Shown here: one piece after another, positions 1 to 11,995 of the stretch
Numbering within the stretch: position 1 is the first letter of the stretch
How the letters are laid out: every line of letters begins with the position of its first letter
Assembly: GCF_023343835.1 (NCBI RefSeq)
Contig: NC_064438.1
Location: forward strand, 56,320,578 to 56,384,577
Source: Lagopus muta
Lineage: Eukaryota > Chordata > Aves > Galliformes > Phasianidae
Length of the DNA stretch: 64,000 bases
Reading direction: 5' to 3'
Notes under the pieces: generated by a model
What the model was told of the DNA's origin: nothing
Databases searched by the model: none
The model's input: the letters and a program-made list of their open reading frames with translations, nothing else
Translations under genes and position numbers: made by a program

Positions 1-357
1 AGCTGGTTTTTAACAGATACTTATTTGGATGTGCTTGTTTACCTCTGTTTAGTGCTGGAGTTACAAAAGCACTGTAGCTGCCAGCTTATCCAACTAGAGC
101 CAGAATGTTTTCCAAAGTCATTATGCCTAAACTAGGGATGATTATTCACATTAATGTTTAGTCACAGAAATCTATTAGCAGACAAGCTTTCTTAAGCTGT
201 TCTAGTAATCTGTGTTAGAGATAGTTATCAATTAAACTGGAGACGTGCATCTAACTTGCAGGTGTTTTACCACCCCACTGTTGTGCTTTAGCCTTCACAG
301 TATACCTTCAAGTGCAAGTTCATTTGTTCAAATACTGCTTGTGTTTAATGTTACCAG

Positions 358-407
358 GGTATTTCCCCAGATGAGCTAAAAGATGAGCTGCCTGAGAGAC
401 AACCTCG
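358..407 (+). CDS. GMFB: GMFB coding exon, residues 51-66 plus two bases
   Basis: The acceptor is TTACCAG ending at 357. The exon encodes [16 protein letters not shown] and ends with CG of an Arg codon. No GT donor follows; the intron begins ATATCCTTTT, a U12-type AT donor. Confidence 0.93.
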
Positions 408-3400
408 ATATCCTTTTGTGCTGCTGGCATTTGTCTTAGTCGCTCCTGGAAGCTGTTCAAATGTTTAAAGTTGAACTTCACCTTTTTAGGCTAATGCTTG
501 CCTGTGATGAGACTTCAGTAACACTTGATTTGTGAGGCATCTTGGGGATCAGTTCTCGTGATGCACCGAATGATTGTCCCAGTTCTTAAAGACTTAAAGC
601 AGCGACTGATGCAGTTAGGCCTTTCCCAAGGCTTTATTTCCTTCTAAGCTACGCTCTGTAACATTTAGGGAAGTGCTGTTAACTCACAAAGCGAGTAAAG
701 TGCTCCAGTTTTGCATGTTGCTACTTGCACATACAGAATGCTGCCCGTGTAACTTAGGATCTGTTTTGGTGCTTTCCTAGCATGTGCTCCTTGCTGTTTT
801 GCTGCAGGTACTGCTGCTGGGAGCACTTTAGGCTGGGATGTAGGGGAGAATCCCTGTGCTGAAAGAGGGGAGGGGGGAAAAAAAAATAAAAGAAGTGAGT
901 TGGCAGAGGGAAGTGAACTTTTTCTAACTAAACAAAACAAGAGGGGTACTTAAGCTACAGCTGATGAAAATATCTGTTTTCAGTATCCTTCAGAGCTGGC
1001 TTGCAACGTTCCAGGTGCCATTCTGAAGCTTTACTTCCATGACTGTCGTGCAGTAGGAGGCTGTAAAGCTGGAGTTCAAACTCCTGAGAGCACCTGGAGC
1101 AGTGAAGTGCTCGGTCTGTGCTGAAGGGATGTGGCTTTCAGCAGGCCAGCAACAAGACAGCCATGAGTGTGAGAAGTCTTCTTACCAAAGTGGAGGAGGA
1201 ATCTTTGCAATGAAAGGGGTGTTTTTAGCTGTCTGATCTTCAACAGCTGTAAGGAGGCAACCTTCACCATCTGGCTGCTGTAGAGGTTGGTAAAAACAGG
1301 CAGGCCCAGTTCTGAAAGTCAAATATGGAAGTGAAAGTAAAAGACAGACTGCAAATTTGAGTCATCTTCTAGAACGCGTGACTTCTTTGTGCCTGTATCA
1401 AGCTCTGATCATTGATGATTATCCTCACCAAATAATTGGTTTCTCAGTTTCCTTAACCTCAGAAAAAACATTTATTGTGTACAGTTACAAGTATCAGCAT
1501 GAAGATGGAAGAGTTTCTTATCCGCTGTGCTTTATCTTCTCCAGTCCTGTTGGTGAGTGAACCCTGTGAATGGCAGCTACTGCGTGCTGTGAATGTGGGA
1601 ATGTTCTTTGCAATAGAGGAGAAGATAAGTGCTTAATGCTCAAATATTGGTGCAAGGCTGAATTTATTTATGCCTGTGCTGCAATCAGGGCACTATAAAG
1701 CTGTGGCACTGCCTGGAGACCTTTTTTGGAAGAGAGGAATCTCTAGTATATTAACTCTGTCCTCACCATCTGCTCGAGGCAATTGTTAACGCTCCCATCT
1801 GCCCAGATCTCCCTACTTGCTAGAGGTTTTCACTGCATTTGGGGTTCACATTTAAGACACTTAGGTAGTAGAGTGCAAATATGCTTTGTTGTCCATTTCT
1901 GAAGGCTGAAATGAAATATCAGTTTCCTGCATAGGTGTCCAAATGGTGTGTTTTTCTGACTGGGCCCACTGTGATCTCAGTGGCACGCTCTGTAACGTTT
2001 TCCTCTGAATGACAGGAGCCTGCAGTGCTCTGCATCTGTTCGTGTAGGTTTAGCAGTAATGCATTTCCTTGTCAGCCTCTCTTCAAATCTTGGGGATTCC
2101 TCAAAGCATGACCAGAGTGGCTTCAGGAAATGAGTGAGGAGAGGGCTAGAGCCACCTCTGTATGTCCTGCATCTGGGGTGTTAGACAGTGGGCAAGAGGC
2201 AATTTCTGTCCTTCTCAGAAGGCCGTGTCTGGCTGTGAGAGGATCAGGACTGCATAAAAGGGAAAGGATGGAAGCTAAGAGGATTTTCTTGCAGGCCTAT
2301 ATGTAGTGGACAGCAACAATTGCCTCTCAGCAGTGTTGTGATTTGGAAGTGTCACAGCTGTAGCTAAAAAGGAGAATAGGAAGCTCCATAACTCAGATCT
2401 GGGCAGGTAAAAGTGTGAGTGAACAGAAAATATCTGAGGGGGGGGAAAAATAAGTGTAACCAAAGATCATCCCAAGTTTTTACAGCTTGCTTCACAGCAA
2501 CCCCCATCTTACCTGTGCAGGGAAGTGTCTAATATAAAAATCATGGTACATTTCAGCTGACTTGGTTTGATCTGAGTTTGATCTTTGCATGTGCTATAAA
2601 GATTGGAGTAGAACAAGGAGAAATTTCTGGAAATCTTCCAGAAGGAGCAGGATGGCAAAGAATGGTGTGTAATGTAACCAGCACACCACTGCAGTGGCAG
2701 GAATTACTGCTTGGATGGCTGTTTTATTCTGAATTGCAATTCCAGTTCAGGTACTGCAGTATCAGATGTTTCTGAGTAGAAATACAGGTGCGTGTTGAGA
2801 GCATTGATTCAACTGTTTAAGTGCCAGGTATGAGCAAAGATAATACTGAAGAATATAGACATTATACTGAAGTATGTACAGAACTGGTCACTTTTCTGAA
2901 TTTAAGAAGTGGCCTAATTCAGCTTTCAGTTAAAAAAACAAATAACTTTGAGGTGTAGCAGCTGAAATAACCAAGCACCACCTTTGTCTTTTTTTTTTCT
3001 CTCCACACAACTACAGGATGCAAGCCTGAGCAGCAGATGATGTATGCTGGGAGCAAGAATAAGCTTGTACAGACAGCTGAGCTCACTAAGGTATAATTAA
3101 TTAATCGAAGTAACTGCCTCTGCATCAAATGTGGTTTGCTGTTTAGTGTCTTGCTTGAACCCAGCATGAAAAGGATGTTATGAGACTTTTTAATTACAGT
3201 GTGTAGATTCTGTTTTAGGAAGACTGAAGACAGCAGGTTTTCTTGGAGGTAGGGGGGATTTCTTCTCTTTTAGAGGTCAGGAAGAACAGTGTTCCAAAAA
3301 GTAACTGAAGTACCCTTCAGTAGGATGGAAATCTTCACTTCCACAGTGTATTGAAGTACAGGCTAAAGTTCTGGTATGGTATAGACTGGTTTTGGGGTTT

Positions 3401-5558
3401 GTATGCTCACAGAACATACCTACATACCTTTCAGGGTATGTGACATTCGTGCCAAGTGCTGAACAATCCTAAACCTCCCTGCGTTTGTCCTCTCCAGTAC
3501 TGAGACCAGAAGAAATCATAAAATGGCCTGGGTTGAAAAGGCCCACAATGACCATCTGGTTTCAGCCCCCCCTGCTATGTGCAGGGTTCCCAACCACCAG
3601 ACTACCTAGGAATGGATGTGAAAGTCCATGATTATCTTCCTTCTGAAGTTGTTTCCTCCCCCTTCAGATGTGCTTTACTCTGCCCTTCACTGAGCCTCGA
3701 TTCATTCTAGCTCGTGCTTTTTCTTCCTGCTGTGACTTCTGCATGTGAGCTTAAGTCCTCTTATTTTTCTCACCGGCTTCCATGTTAGCTTGGCTCCTGA
3801 TAAGCTAAATGAATGCTCTAGAATTCCATTTAGAATGCTAAATTTTTTGTTCCCCTCACCCTGTATCTTTTACAAGAGAAGAAAAATAGCATTAGTTGGT
3901 AGTTTCACTGCCTGGACATGAGGGGCAGCATTCAGAGTCCAAGCCATGTGAGATGGGAAACAAGGGGAAAAAGACAAACAGCCAGAATTGTTTCATGAAG
4001 AGGATTAAAATGCTGAAATGGCTCAGGAAAGAACTGATATGGAGCTCATTTTAAAACAGTGGGTTCACTGAGAAGCTTGAATTGTGTGTCCTCCAAAAAC
4101 CTGGTGGCCCTGCTGGTGGCCCTGCTGGTGGCCCTGCTGGTGGCCCTGCTGGTGGCCCTGCTGGTGGCCCTGCTGGTGGCCCTGCTGGTGGCTCTGCTGG
4201 TGGCTCTGCTGGTGGCTCTGCTGGTGGCTCTGCTGGTGGCTCTGCTGGTGGCTCTGCTGGTGGCTCTGCTGGTGGCTCTGCTGGTGGCTCTGCTGGTGGC
4301 TCTGCTGGTGGCTCTGCTGGTGGCTCTGCTGGTGGCTCTGCTGGTGGCTCTGCTGGTGGCTCTGCTGGTGGCTCTGCTGGTGGCTCTGCTGGTGGCTCTG
4401 CTGGTGGCTCTGCTGGTGGCTCTGCTGGTGGCTCTGCTGGTGGCTCTGCTGGTGGCTCTGCTGGTGGCTCTGCTGGTGGCTCTGCTGGTGGCTCTGCTGG
4501 TGGCTCTGCTGGTGGCTCTGCTGGTGGCTCTGCTGGTGGCTCTGCTGGTGGCTCTGCTGGTGGCTCTGCTGGTGGCTCTGCTGGTGGCTCTGCTGGTGGC
4601 TCTGCTGGCCCTAGCTCACTTTCTGCAGCTATGCAGTTAGCCAGATAAAGCTATTTCAGCACTAAATCAGTTATTTTCAGTCTTGTCGGAACAGGAACAG
4701 TAGAGTGCAGTGAAATACTCCCCTTGTTCACTGCCTAGCAGAATGTTCTTGAAGGCTTGTTGATTTCATTTGCTTGAATCTCCTGAAAAGATAACCTGCT
4801 TGTTGGCATCTCAAGGACAGTACAGAATTAGCTTACCCTCTCAAGGGTGTTAAAGCTCAAATTCTAAATCACCTGCACGTAGGGGATGTGAAGAGTTCCC
4901 TGGCTACTTTGGTCTCGTTTGCTGCTTCCAGGCTTTGTTGAGAGCTGAAGACTTGCATGCAGCTTCGGGTTGGTTCTCTGTGAGCCTTCTGAGGTATCAT
5001 GAGCCCCTTTCTGTAAGGACCAACCTGTTATTAGATGCTGTGATTTTACTTCAGAACAGCTGTATGCTGGGCTTACAAGCACGCTTCCTGAACTTGGATC
5101 TTAATTCAGCCTAGAGGTTAAATTAATTTCTGCTGTTGAAATACATCCTATTGCTGAGATATTTAAGGAGTGCTGTGTGAGATGGTGTGATTTCAGAGCA
5201 AGTTTAAAGTGTAGCAAATGTTGTCACCTGCTTTTTTTTTTTTATTTTTAAGAACAAGAATGAAGTCTAGAAATAGGAATTGGAGAATTGTTGTCAAGGC
5301 ATTGACATCCTTTGTCAGTCTTCCACTGGTATTACTGTAGAATAGTAATCAATGCATTCAGGAAAGCAAAGGAGAACTCTTGGTTACTGCTTTGTACAGC
5401 TTAGACAACTGATGTGGAAAGGTATTGCTTGCATTGTATCCAAGTACCAGCAGCACAAATATTTCTGCAATGTGATTTTTATTTAGGTATTTGAAATAAG
5501 AAATACAGAAGATCTAACCGAAGAATGGCTGCGTGAGAAACTGGGCTTCTTCCATTAA
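358..5558 (+). CDS. GMFB: Glia maturation factor beta, 3' part of gene (four coding exons)
   Basis: GMF beta is a small cytosolic ADF-homology (ADF-H) protein that binds the Arp2/3 complex, stimulates removal of actin branches and inhibits new nucleation. Coding exons 358-407, 1470-1552, 3017-3090 and 5487-5558 join in frame to 92 residues and a TAA stop. They match residues 51-142 of the 142-residue vertebrate protein, from [16 protein letters not shown] through [14 protein letters not shown] to the C-terminal REKLGFFH. The N-terminal 50 residues and the promoter lie to the left of the window. The last two introns are GT-AG; the first complete intron (408-1469) is AT-AC with U12-type signals. 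A large 12-bp minisatellite sits in the last intron. GMFG is the main paralogue to exclude; the neighbouring CNIH1 and CDKN3 and the near-identity to GMFB favour GMFB. Identification is from remembered family sequence. Confidence 0.95.
408..1469 (+). other. GMFB: U12-type AT-AC intron of GMFB
   Basis: The intron starts with ATATCCTTTT at 408, which fits the U12 5' splice-site consensus. It ends with AC at 1468-1469, preceded by TTCCTTAAC at 1449-1457, the U12 branch-point consensus, with the branch adenosine about 13 bases before the splice site. Splicing there joins CG to A, restoring Arg and the conserved RFIVYSYKY. No other feature is seen in this 1.06 kb; a homopurine stretch lies at about 865-897. 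Confidence 0.9.
1470..1552 (+). CDS. GMFB: GMFB coding exon, core of ADF-H domain
   Basis: Encodes [18 protein letters not shown] and the following LCFIFSSPV, the central strands of the ADF-H fold. It ends with the first base of a Gly codon before a strong GTGAGT donor at 1553. Confidence 0.95.
1553..3016 (+). other. GMFB: GMFB intron, GT-AG
   Basis: GTGAGTGA donor and CTACAG acceptor. No repeat or ORF of note was recognised in this 1.46 kb apart from short A- and T-runs near the 3' end. Confidence 0.85.
3017..3090 (+). CDS. GMFB: GMFB coding exon, GCKPEQQ to AELTK
   Basis: Encodes [19 protein letters not shown] and then TAELTK, the long helix region that contacts actin-type partners in ADF-H proteins. 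Acceptor CTACAG before 3017; donor GTATAA at 3091. Confidence 0.95.
3511..3610 (-). mobile_element. CR1 LINE 3' fragment, diverged
   Basis: Reads as the reverse complement of a CR1 tail (AATGGCCTGGGTTGAAAAGG, then the CAACCACCAG segment). Short and diverged, so probably an old copy. Confidence 0.7.
4101..4611 (+). repeat. 12-bp minisatellite, about 42 copies, GMFB intron
   Basis: Tandem units of 12 bases, GCTGGTGGCYCT in phase. The first 7 units are the CCC version and the next 35 are the CTC version, with one clean switch at about 4184-4195 and no other variation seen. The octamer GCTGGTGG occurs 41 times at exact 12-base spacing from 4112 to 4592. The array has no stop codon in any + frame, giving spurious repeats of LVAL, GGSA or CWWL, but it lies wholly inside an intron. 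Such uniform arrays are usually length-variable, and the copy number in an assembly may be inexact. Confidence 0.97.
5487..5558 (+). CDS. GMFB: GMFB last coding exon
   Basis: Encodes [20 protein letters not shown] and FFH, followed by TAA at 5556-5558. Acceptor ATTTAG before 5487. The C-terminus agrees with the vertebrate GMFB ending. Confidence 0.96.
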   Translation, partial: VFEIRNTEDLTEEWLREKLGFFH

Positions 5559-8500
5559 GAAAACCTCTGCAATGAGTATTTATGTACCATCCTGATCGTA
5601 CTGGAACCAGACATGAATTCTTACAGCTAAGAATGCACTGTGTTTGCATCTTGTTTCCTGCAGTATGTCTCTTGTGCAAAGTTTGTGCAAAGAATAGCAG
5701 GTCTGTCTCCTTGAAGTAACAAATCTTTGCAGATGTTTCCTTACGTGTACCTGGTAAAAGGGAATACTCCTCTGCAGGGAATCCTTTTGCACTCTTGTGA
5801 CTAATATTTCTACAACTAAAATAGTTCAGTTCTGAGTTTATATACAGGCATAATTTGGAAGCTGATGCTAACTTTCTGAGCTACAAATGCATCCTTACGA
5901 CGTGTACTAGCCATTTATATGCAAAAACTGTGTACTGTCATTATTGTCAGAATTTATGATGTCCCCTCAACTTTTAAACCATTTAGTGTTCAACAGACAG
6001 AATCCTTGTACAGCAGACCTACCCATTTATCCCTCTGTGTTCTGTCCACGTGAACTTCCTCAAATTCTTGGAACTCATTCTTGTCATTCCAGTAATTCCT
6101 CAGCTGACTGAGGCAGTCGTACTAAATTTCAGGGCTTGGACTGTCCAATTCTCATGCAGATGCAGTCTTACAGGGACTAGAAGATCACCAAGGGCTGAGT
6201 TACGACTCTGGTTCCTCTCACACCAGACGTCTGGCGTTTCTAACTTGCTACACTGTTAAGAAGTTTACCTCTTTGCTCCTTTCCTCTCACACGAACACCT
6301 GTGAATACTGTGTGCCTTTAATTTGTTAGCTTTAAAAGGACTTGAGAATTTTACACTGCCACTTAATACAAATTTGGTAAAAACCTTTGTTAAAGAGTCC
6401 AAGTAACGTCCTTCCTAGTGCCTAGTGCTGCAGATGGCATCTGTAAAACAGGAGCCGACCTCCTTGTCTGAGCAATTCCAGTCATCTGCTCTGTTCCTAG
6501 GAGTCCAGGAGGTTGAAGCTTTTCATGGTACTGATTTATACCTTTGTTGTTATACGAGTTGGCCACACGTAGCTTTTTCACTATTTTAATGACAGTCTCT
6601 AATTTTCTTAACTGCTTGTTAGTCAGAATTACATTCCAGATGAAAGCTTTTGCATACAGGATTTGATTTATTTTTTTTTCAGTGACTTACAGTTCATCTC
6701 TTTGAAACAGTCAAGATTCTAATGTGCAAATAGTGTGTAACTTTTATAAATGACCTTTTTACGGAGCCATTTTATACTGAGTAGAGTAGCTGCCTGCTGT
6801 GGGACGTCGTGTTCAGCCAACGCAGTGGCAGGAGGAGTGCTGGTGTGTGACAGCATCTCACTGTCTTACCGTGTTTGTTGTGCTGCTGAGTGAGTGTGTG
6901 GAAGAGCAGCTTCCTGCTGATAACATACCTTAAAACACAGCTGCCCTACCAGCTCTGCTTGGTGAGGAGGGACAAGTTGTTAAATCTGGAGGCCAGTATT
7001 TCATGCTGTGAAACCTTTGCCAAATGAAGGTCTGGTTGTTTTGTTGTTTTTTGTTTGTTTGTAGGCATATGTTGTTAGTGTTCTAACACTAATTCCTTAG
7101 AGATCACAAGGGATTGATTTGCAGAGGTCCTCAGTGTGGATAGATTTCTTAGTTTGATGTTACTGCTCATTTCTTTGTATGTGGATCTGACTTGAGAGGA
7201 GCTCTTCAAAATAAGTGTTAGAATGATTCAATCAAATTGATCTTTCAGTTCTGAAAGGAAATGCTTGTAATGAAAATACAATTTCTCTGGTGAACTGGAA
7301 AACCAATTTCATTTCCCTGGACGAAAAAAGATGTTGCCTATGAAACTGCTTGATCATTCTCTACTACCACCTTTTATTTCTTAACAAACGTTGTGTAAGT
7401 AAGACTTAACTTTAGAAGAATGATGTCAGTGATGGCATCAGTGTTGAGGCAGCAGAAGTCTTGTTTCCTTGGTGTGCTGCAGGTAAGGCCTGTTAAAGTG
7501 CAGCGTGGCTGAAGAAAATTTGCCACTTGAAATATTCAACTTGACATTTTTTTGATTGGGAAAACTGGATCAATAGCTCTTATTACTGTATTTCGTACAC
7601 TGCTGGGCTGCCAGCATCCAACTGCTGCTTGCACAGGTCTCAACAAAAACACCTGTAAAAAGGAGAAGGAAGGAGCTGCTGCAGTCAGATGAGTGAAGCA
7701 GGTTCTGCATCTCTGCATCGCTCCGCCTTCTGCTGAACAACCTCTGCTACTTGAGATCATGTCTGTGTAGTGGAGCTCTTCATTTGGAGTTCTTTACTGT
7801 TCACTTTGAGTGTTCTTGCTTCTTCCACTTAGGGATTTCTGCCTTAGATGCTGCCCTTTGAGTCTTGCAGAAAGCAAACTAGTGCTAAAGCCCACGTTCT
7901 TGGGGAAGGTGGTATTGATGCTGCTCAGCCTGCCAGTGTTACTTTTGTAACAGCCTTGCTTCACAGCTGTGGCTCCTTCCCTGCTTTGAGCTGTGGCAGT
8001 GAGGAAGAAGCAGCTGCAGGTGCTCGAAGGAAGACTACACAGAGGATGTTTGCCATTCTAGGCTTGTTGTTTTCTTGTTTCCAGTGTTTTGGCACAATTA
8101 TCTGCCAAGTGCTGCCCCAGGCCCTTGAGATGTAGGTAATGCTAATACTTGGTTAAGCAAAGACATTGATGATATCCAAATCTGTTCCGCACAAATGCTT
8201 TTCTTTGTTATTTGTCCCACCTTATCTATGTCTATTCCTTAATCCTCCCCCTTTAAGATCAGAGGGAGGTTGGTGTGTCTGTGTTCAGAAGGCCAGTATA
8301 TTCTGACTGTGATTTGCTGTTACCTGACACCATGTGCTTGTCTTGTATTTTCAGATCTCTAAAGATGGTTCAAACAAGATAAATTAAATAATGCAGCCTA
8401 TGGGAGCCTTTGTAGCTGAAAGGTCTGAGAGTCAGCATTTTCCATTGTGAGCTCCTATTTTTCAGGAGTTTGTGAATTGGCCATCAAATCTTTGGCCAAG

Positions 8501-9290
8501 AGTTTAAGGTCTTTCATAAAGAGACTTCTGCCACAGTTTTGCTTTCAGTATTGACTAGATGGCTGGGATACAGCTCTTGTAATCCTGCTCATTGATGGTA
8601 AACTGAATTAAAGCATGAATTTGCATGGCAACCCATAAAATGGACTTGTAACGTTCAGATATTTTTTAACTACCTGTAAATGCTGATATTTGATGGTTCA
8701 AGTGTGTTTCTAGAATCATGAATGCTGTTCTGAGCTTTCACAGGAGGCAATAATGATGATGTTGACACCTTTCCACTTCTCCAAAGGAGCATCTTGTGTA
8801 TTTGTACCGAGATTCCATTTTTGTACCTTTAACTGTAAAATAAATAGTCCAGAAATCAAGTTAAGCAAGCAAAGGGGATCTGAGTCAAACACACAAAAGC
8901 AAGGGGTGCTGACAACTCCTCGTGTCGCTGTGCTTGCGAGGACTTTTGAAGTCACACCTTTTGATACGTGCAACCAGTGACTGCAAAGCACAGCTGTGCT
9001 GTGACATGAGGACTGAGGCTCTTTGCTTTTGCTGTGTGGCCCAGGCTTGCTGTGCCTCGTGCACTGTGATCTGTCCATGTTGGTATCAGTGCTGCAGGTG
9101 GCAAAAAGGTGGGAGGGATTCATGGCCAGTCTTGGAACCCAGCAGTTCCATGAGCATACCAGTAACCAGTACAACTTCCATATGCTGTTTAGTCTCTGCT
9201 AGTTCATATTGCATGTTCACTTTAAACCAAATCTTTTTTGCTAAGCATGGTGCTTGTATTGGTATAAATAAAATGTTTAATTAAGATGTT
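5559..9290 (+). other. GMFB: Probable long GMFB 3' UTR
   Basis: No ORF here resembles a known protein. The stretch is A/T-rich and free of recognised CR1. AATAAA poly(A) signals occur at 8839-8844 and 9267-9272, the second followed by a T/GT-rich stretch, so the longest transcript plausibly ends near 9290. Mammalian GMFB is also known for a long 3' UTR. The exact end is inferred. Confidence 0.6.
9267..9272 (+). terminator. GMFB: Candidate distal GMFB poly(A) signal
   Basis: AATAAA with a downstream GT/T-rich region at about 9285-9305. An earlier AATAAA at 8839-8844 could serve as a proximal site. Confidence 0.5.
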
Positions 9291-10268
9291 CTGTTTCCCT
9301 GTTTTAATTGCAAAGTAGCACAGAGAGCATGGATCTACCTGAAAGGGGGAAGTCATTAATGTTAGCCACGACCTTCTTCCTCCCAGCAACCTGGAACTTG
9401 CTTTGAACTTGTCTTGTGGTGTTTAGTGTCCACTGGCTCTTCTCAGGGTAAGAATTCCTCTTTCCATCCATTATGAAGGGCAGCAGCAGGAAAGAGGACA
9501 GAATGGCTCTTCAGAATTTCTTTTTCCTTTTCCTACTTGTTGGAAAAGCTGCTGAAAATAGTTGTGGTGATTCAGTGTCAGTAGCTGACGTGTCATCACT
9601 TCTGCCAGTGCTGAAAAACAGAATTAATGGACCACAGTTCAGATATGATAGAAGTAAACCCCTTCTTCCTCAGGTGCACGCAATCGCTGGTGAATTTAAC
9701 AGCTGTGATGGAGGTCATGCACAGCAGCTTCACAGCTGGCTTCTGAATGGCTTCCTGGTCACCTGAGTATGTTACAACAGAATTTGTTGCCAACAGCTCT
9801 GAGAAAGTTGGCTGAGCTGCTGTGGAACAGAAATGGCTCTCGAGAGCAGCTGATGAAAGAGAAGAAGAAAGAAAAGATGGGAATAAAAAGCTCTCATGTT
9901 GGGAGGAGGTGACCTGGGCAGCCCCGTGGTGTTCTCTTGTTCACTGAGGGTGCTTAACTAGAAAATGTAGGCATAGCTTACTGATAATTCTAGGTTATCA
10001 AGATGATAAAAGCTGACTAAAAAGCTTTGCAGAAGGATACAGAGACGTGAAGGGCAGCCCTGCTCCCATTCAGAAAAGGTCATTGGCTTGTAATAGTTAT
10101 ATGGAAAGGTCAGTTGAGTGCTTATTAAAGTGAAAGCTAGAGCAGGAATCAGGAACAAAATGGAGAACCTCTGTGCAGTGATACAAATCTGCTTGAATGT
10201 CATGTACAGGCTGTGTTTTCTCTTCCAGATTTGTCAACACATGGCTTGTCTGAGATGAGCTTGCTAAG

Positions 10269-10450
10269 GAGATCTCTTAGAATCACAGAATCCTCAGAGT
10301 TGGAAGGGACCTCTGAGGACCATCCAGTCCAGCTCCCCTGCAACGAGCAGGGGCACCACAGCTCCCTCAGGTTACCCATGGCCTGATCCAGCCTTGCCTT
10401 GAAAGCCTCCAGGGACAGAAGCATCCACCACATCTCTGGGCAACACATTT
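10269..10450 (-). mobile_element. CR1 LINE 3' fragment
   Basis: Begins with the inverted CR1 tail (GAATCACAGAATCC, then GTTGGAAGGGACC) and continues through the CAACGAGCAGGGGCACCACA segment. Diverged from the copies at 11724 and 13470, so a different subfamily. Confidence 0.88.
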
Positions 10451-11723
10451 GTTTTCCAACTTTATATTGAGAAGTTAAGCAAACTTGGCCACTGTTACCC
10501 CTTGAAGCTTCTGTATCTGCTGCTCCTTTTGGTGATACTGAGGCTGTGCAGTCTTGTGGGGATGGCAGGTGTCTGCTGCAGCCTCACCATGGTCTGTCTG
10601 GGTTCTGTGTCTTTTCTCCAGTGGATCCATAAAGTGAAGGAGATGATTTTGATACCTGTGCATAGATGTAGTAAAATCTGCACGGTTGGTTTTGTGCTTG
10701 TTGGTTTGGGCTTCTTTCCTCTGGGCTGCTCTGTGCTGTTTCATTCCTTCAGGGACAGCAAACATCCCCTCGGTTAACCTCATTCACCTTTGGTGCTAAG
10801 TGAGGCATCGCATGCAGAACGTGATTGAGCTCAGCTGAAATGCCTCTGACAGCTCCAGCAGCTCCTCAGCAGGAGGCAGAGGGGAGAGGAGAGCAATTAT
10901 CAGCCAGAAAGACACTGAATGCAGAACAGATGTGAACACTGGGAAAACAGCGGGGCTGTCTTTCATGGCAAATTTACTGCTGCGGTGGGGAAGTCCCATC
11001 AAGGCTGTTCCTGCTGTTACATGCCATGGAAGGCTGCTAGGAGCATGAATGCAGCTTCTCTTTTCTACAGCACTCTGCTCTACAATTAGTGTAGAGCAGC
11101 CCTGAAATCCCACGCTGTCCAGCATCTGTTGTTGTCACCTCTTTTCTGAGGGGAGAAAAAAAAGAGAACAGAGGAAGAAAATGGGGCAGAAAATGTTCAG
11201 TTGGAAGGGGAAGGGGGCAATGGCCATCCTATATGCTTCCTAAATCCCTATGGAGCAGAAGTAGAGCAGAAAGTTAGGGGTCAGTGCCCTTAACTGAGCT
11301 GAATAAGGAACGGGAGAGATTTAGCATTTCTTCCAAATAATGTCTTAAGTTTCAATATCCGCTGCTGGATGATAGGAGGAATGCTGTGCTGCCTCACAGA
11401 CACAGCCTGGCCATCTGCTCTGACAGCATCAAATCCTGGATTGATTTGTGAACGTGATTAATTCAGCAGGATGGCTGGATCGAGGGATGAGTGAGAGATA
11501 ATATTTATACCCTACCTCCAGCTGTGAATGTGCAATTGTTTGCTTCAGAAGCACAAAAGGAATTGTGTAGCTGTATTACTGCAAGAGTGACAAAAGAGAT
11601 GCATCCACTCAACAGCCCTTCTTTTCTTAGGCACCCAGGTTTCAAGGATAGGCTGACATAAGCCTGCTTCTGCTGGCTGTGAGGGGAGCACAGCCACTGT
11701 CCTTTTCCAGAGAACTTTTTTTC

Positions 11724-11995
11724 AGAGAATCACAGCATGGCCTGGGTTGCAAAGGAGCACAGTGCTCATCCAGCTCCAACCCCTGCTGTGTGCAGGTCAC
11801 CAACCAGCAGCCCAGGCTGCCCAGAGCCACATCCAGCCTGGCCTTGAATGCCTGCAGGGATGGGGCATCCACAGCCTCCTTGGGCAACCTGTGCCAGTGC
11901 CTCTCCACCCTCTGGCTGAAAAACTTCCTCCTCATATCCAACCTAAACCTCCCCTGTCTCACTTTAAAACCATTCCCCCTTCTCCTCTCTTTGTC
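11724..11995 (-). mobile_element. CR1 LINE 3' fragment (GCAAAGGAGCAC subfamily)
   Basis: Inverted CR1 with the diagnostic GGGTTGCAAAGGAGCACAG. Nearly the same sequence recurs at 27228, 28303, 41459 and 61828, and in the opposite orientation at 12958 and 53776, pointing to a fairly young subfamily. Confidence 0.92.

Larger units (their letters stand above)
3091..5486 (+). other. GMFB: Last GMFB intron with a CR1 remnant and a 12-bp minisatellite
   Basis: GT-AG intron of 2.4 kb. It contains an old CR1 fragment (about 3511-3610) and the minisatellite at 4101-4611. The rest appears unique. Confidence 0.85.

Noticed and set aside
1-357. Search for an upstream GMFB exon
   Set aside because: No open segment matching residues 1-50 with splice sites is present; the exon must lie left of the window.
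4059-4648. Three long + strand ORFs encoding LVAL, GGSA or CWWL repeats
   Set aside because: They are the three frames of the 12-bp minisatellite inside the last GMFB intron; there is no start context, no unique domain and no splice link.
8716-9174. 152-codon - strand ORF near the GMFB 3' end
   Set aside because: Antisense to the probable 3' UTR with no recognised similarity.
9473-9766. 97-codon + ORF with a signal-peptide-like start
   Set aside because: The hydrophobic start looks secretory, but there is no homology I recognise, no promoter and no splice context.
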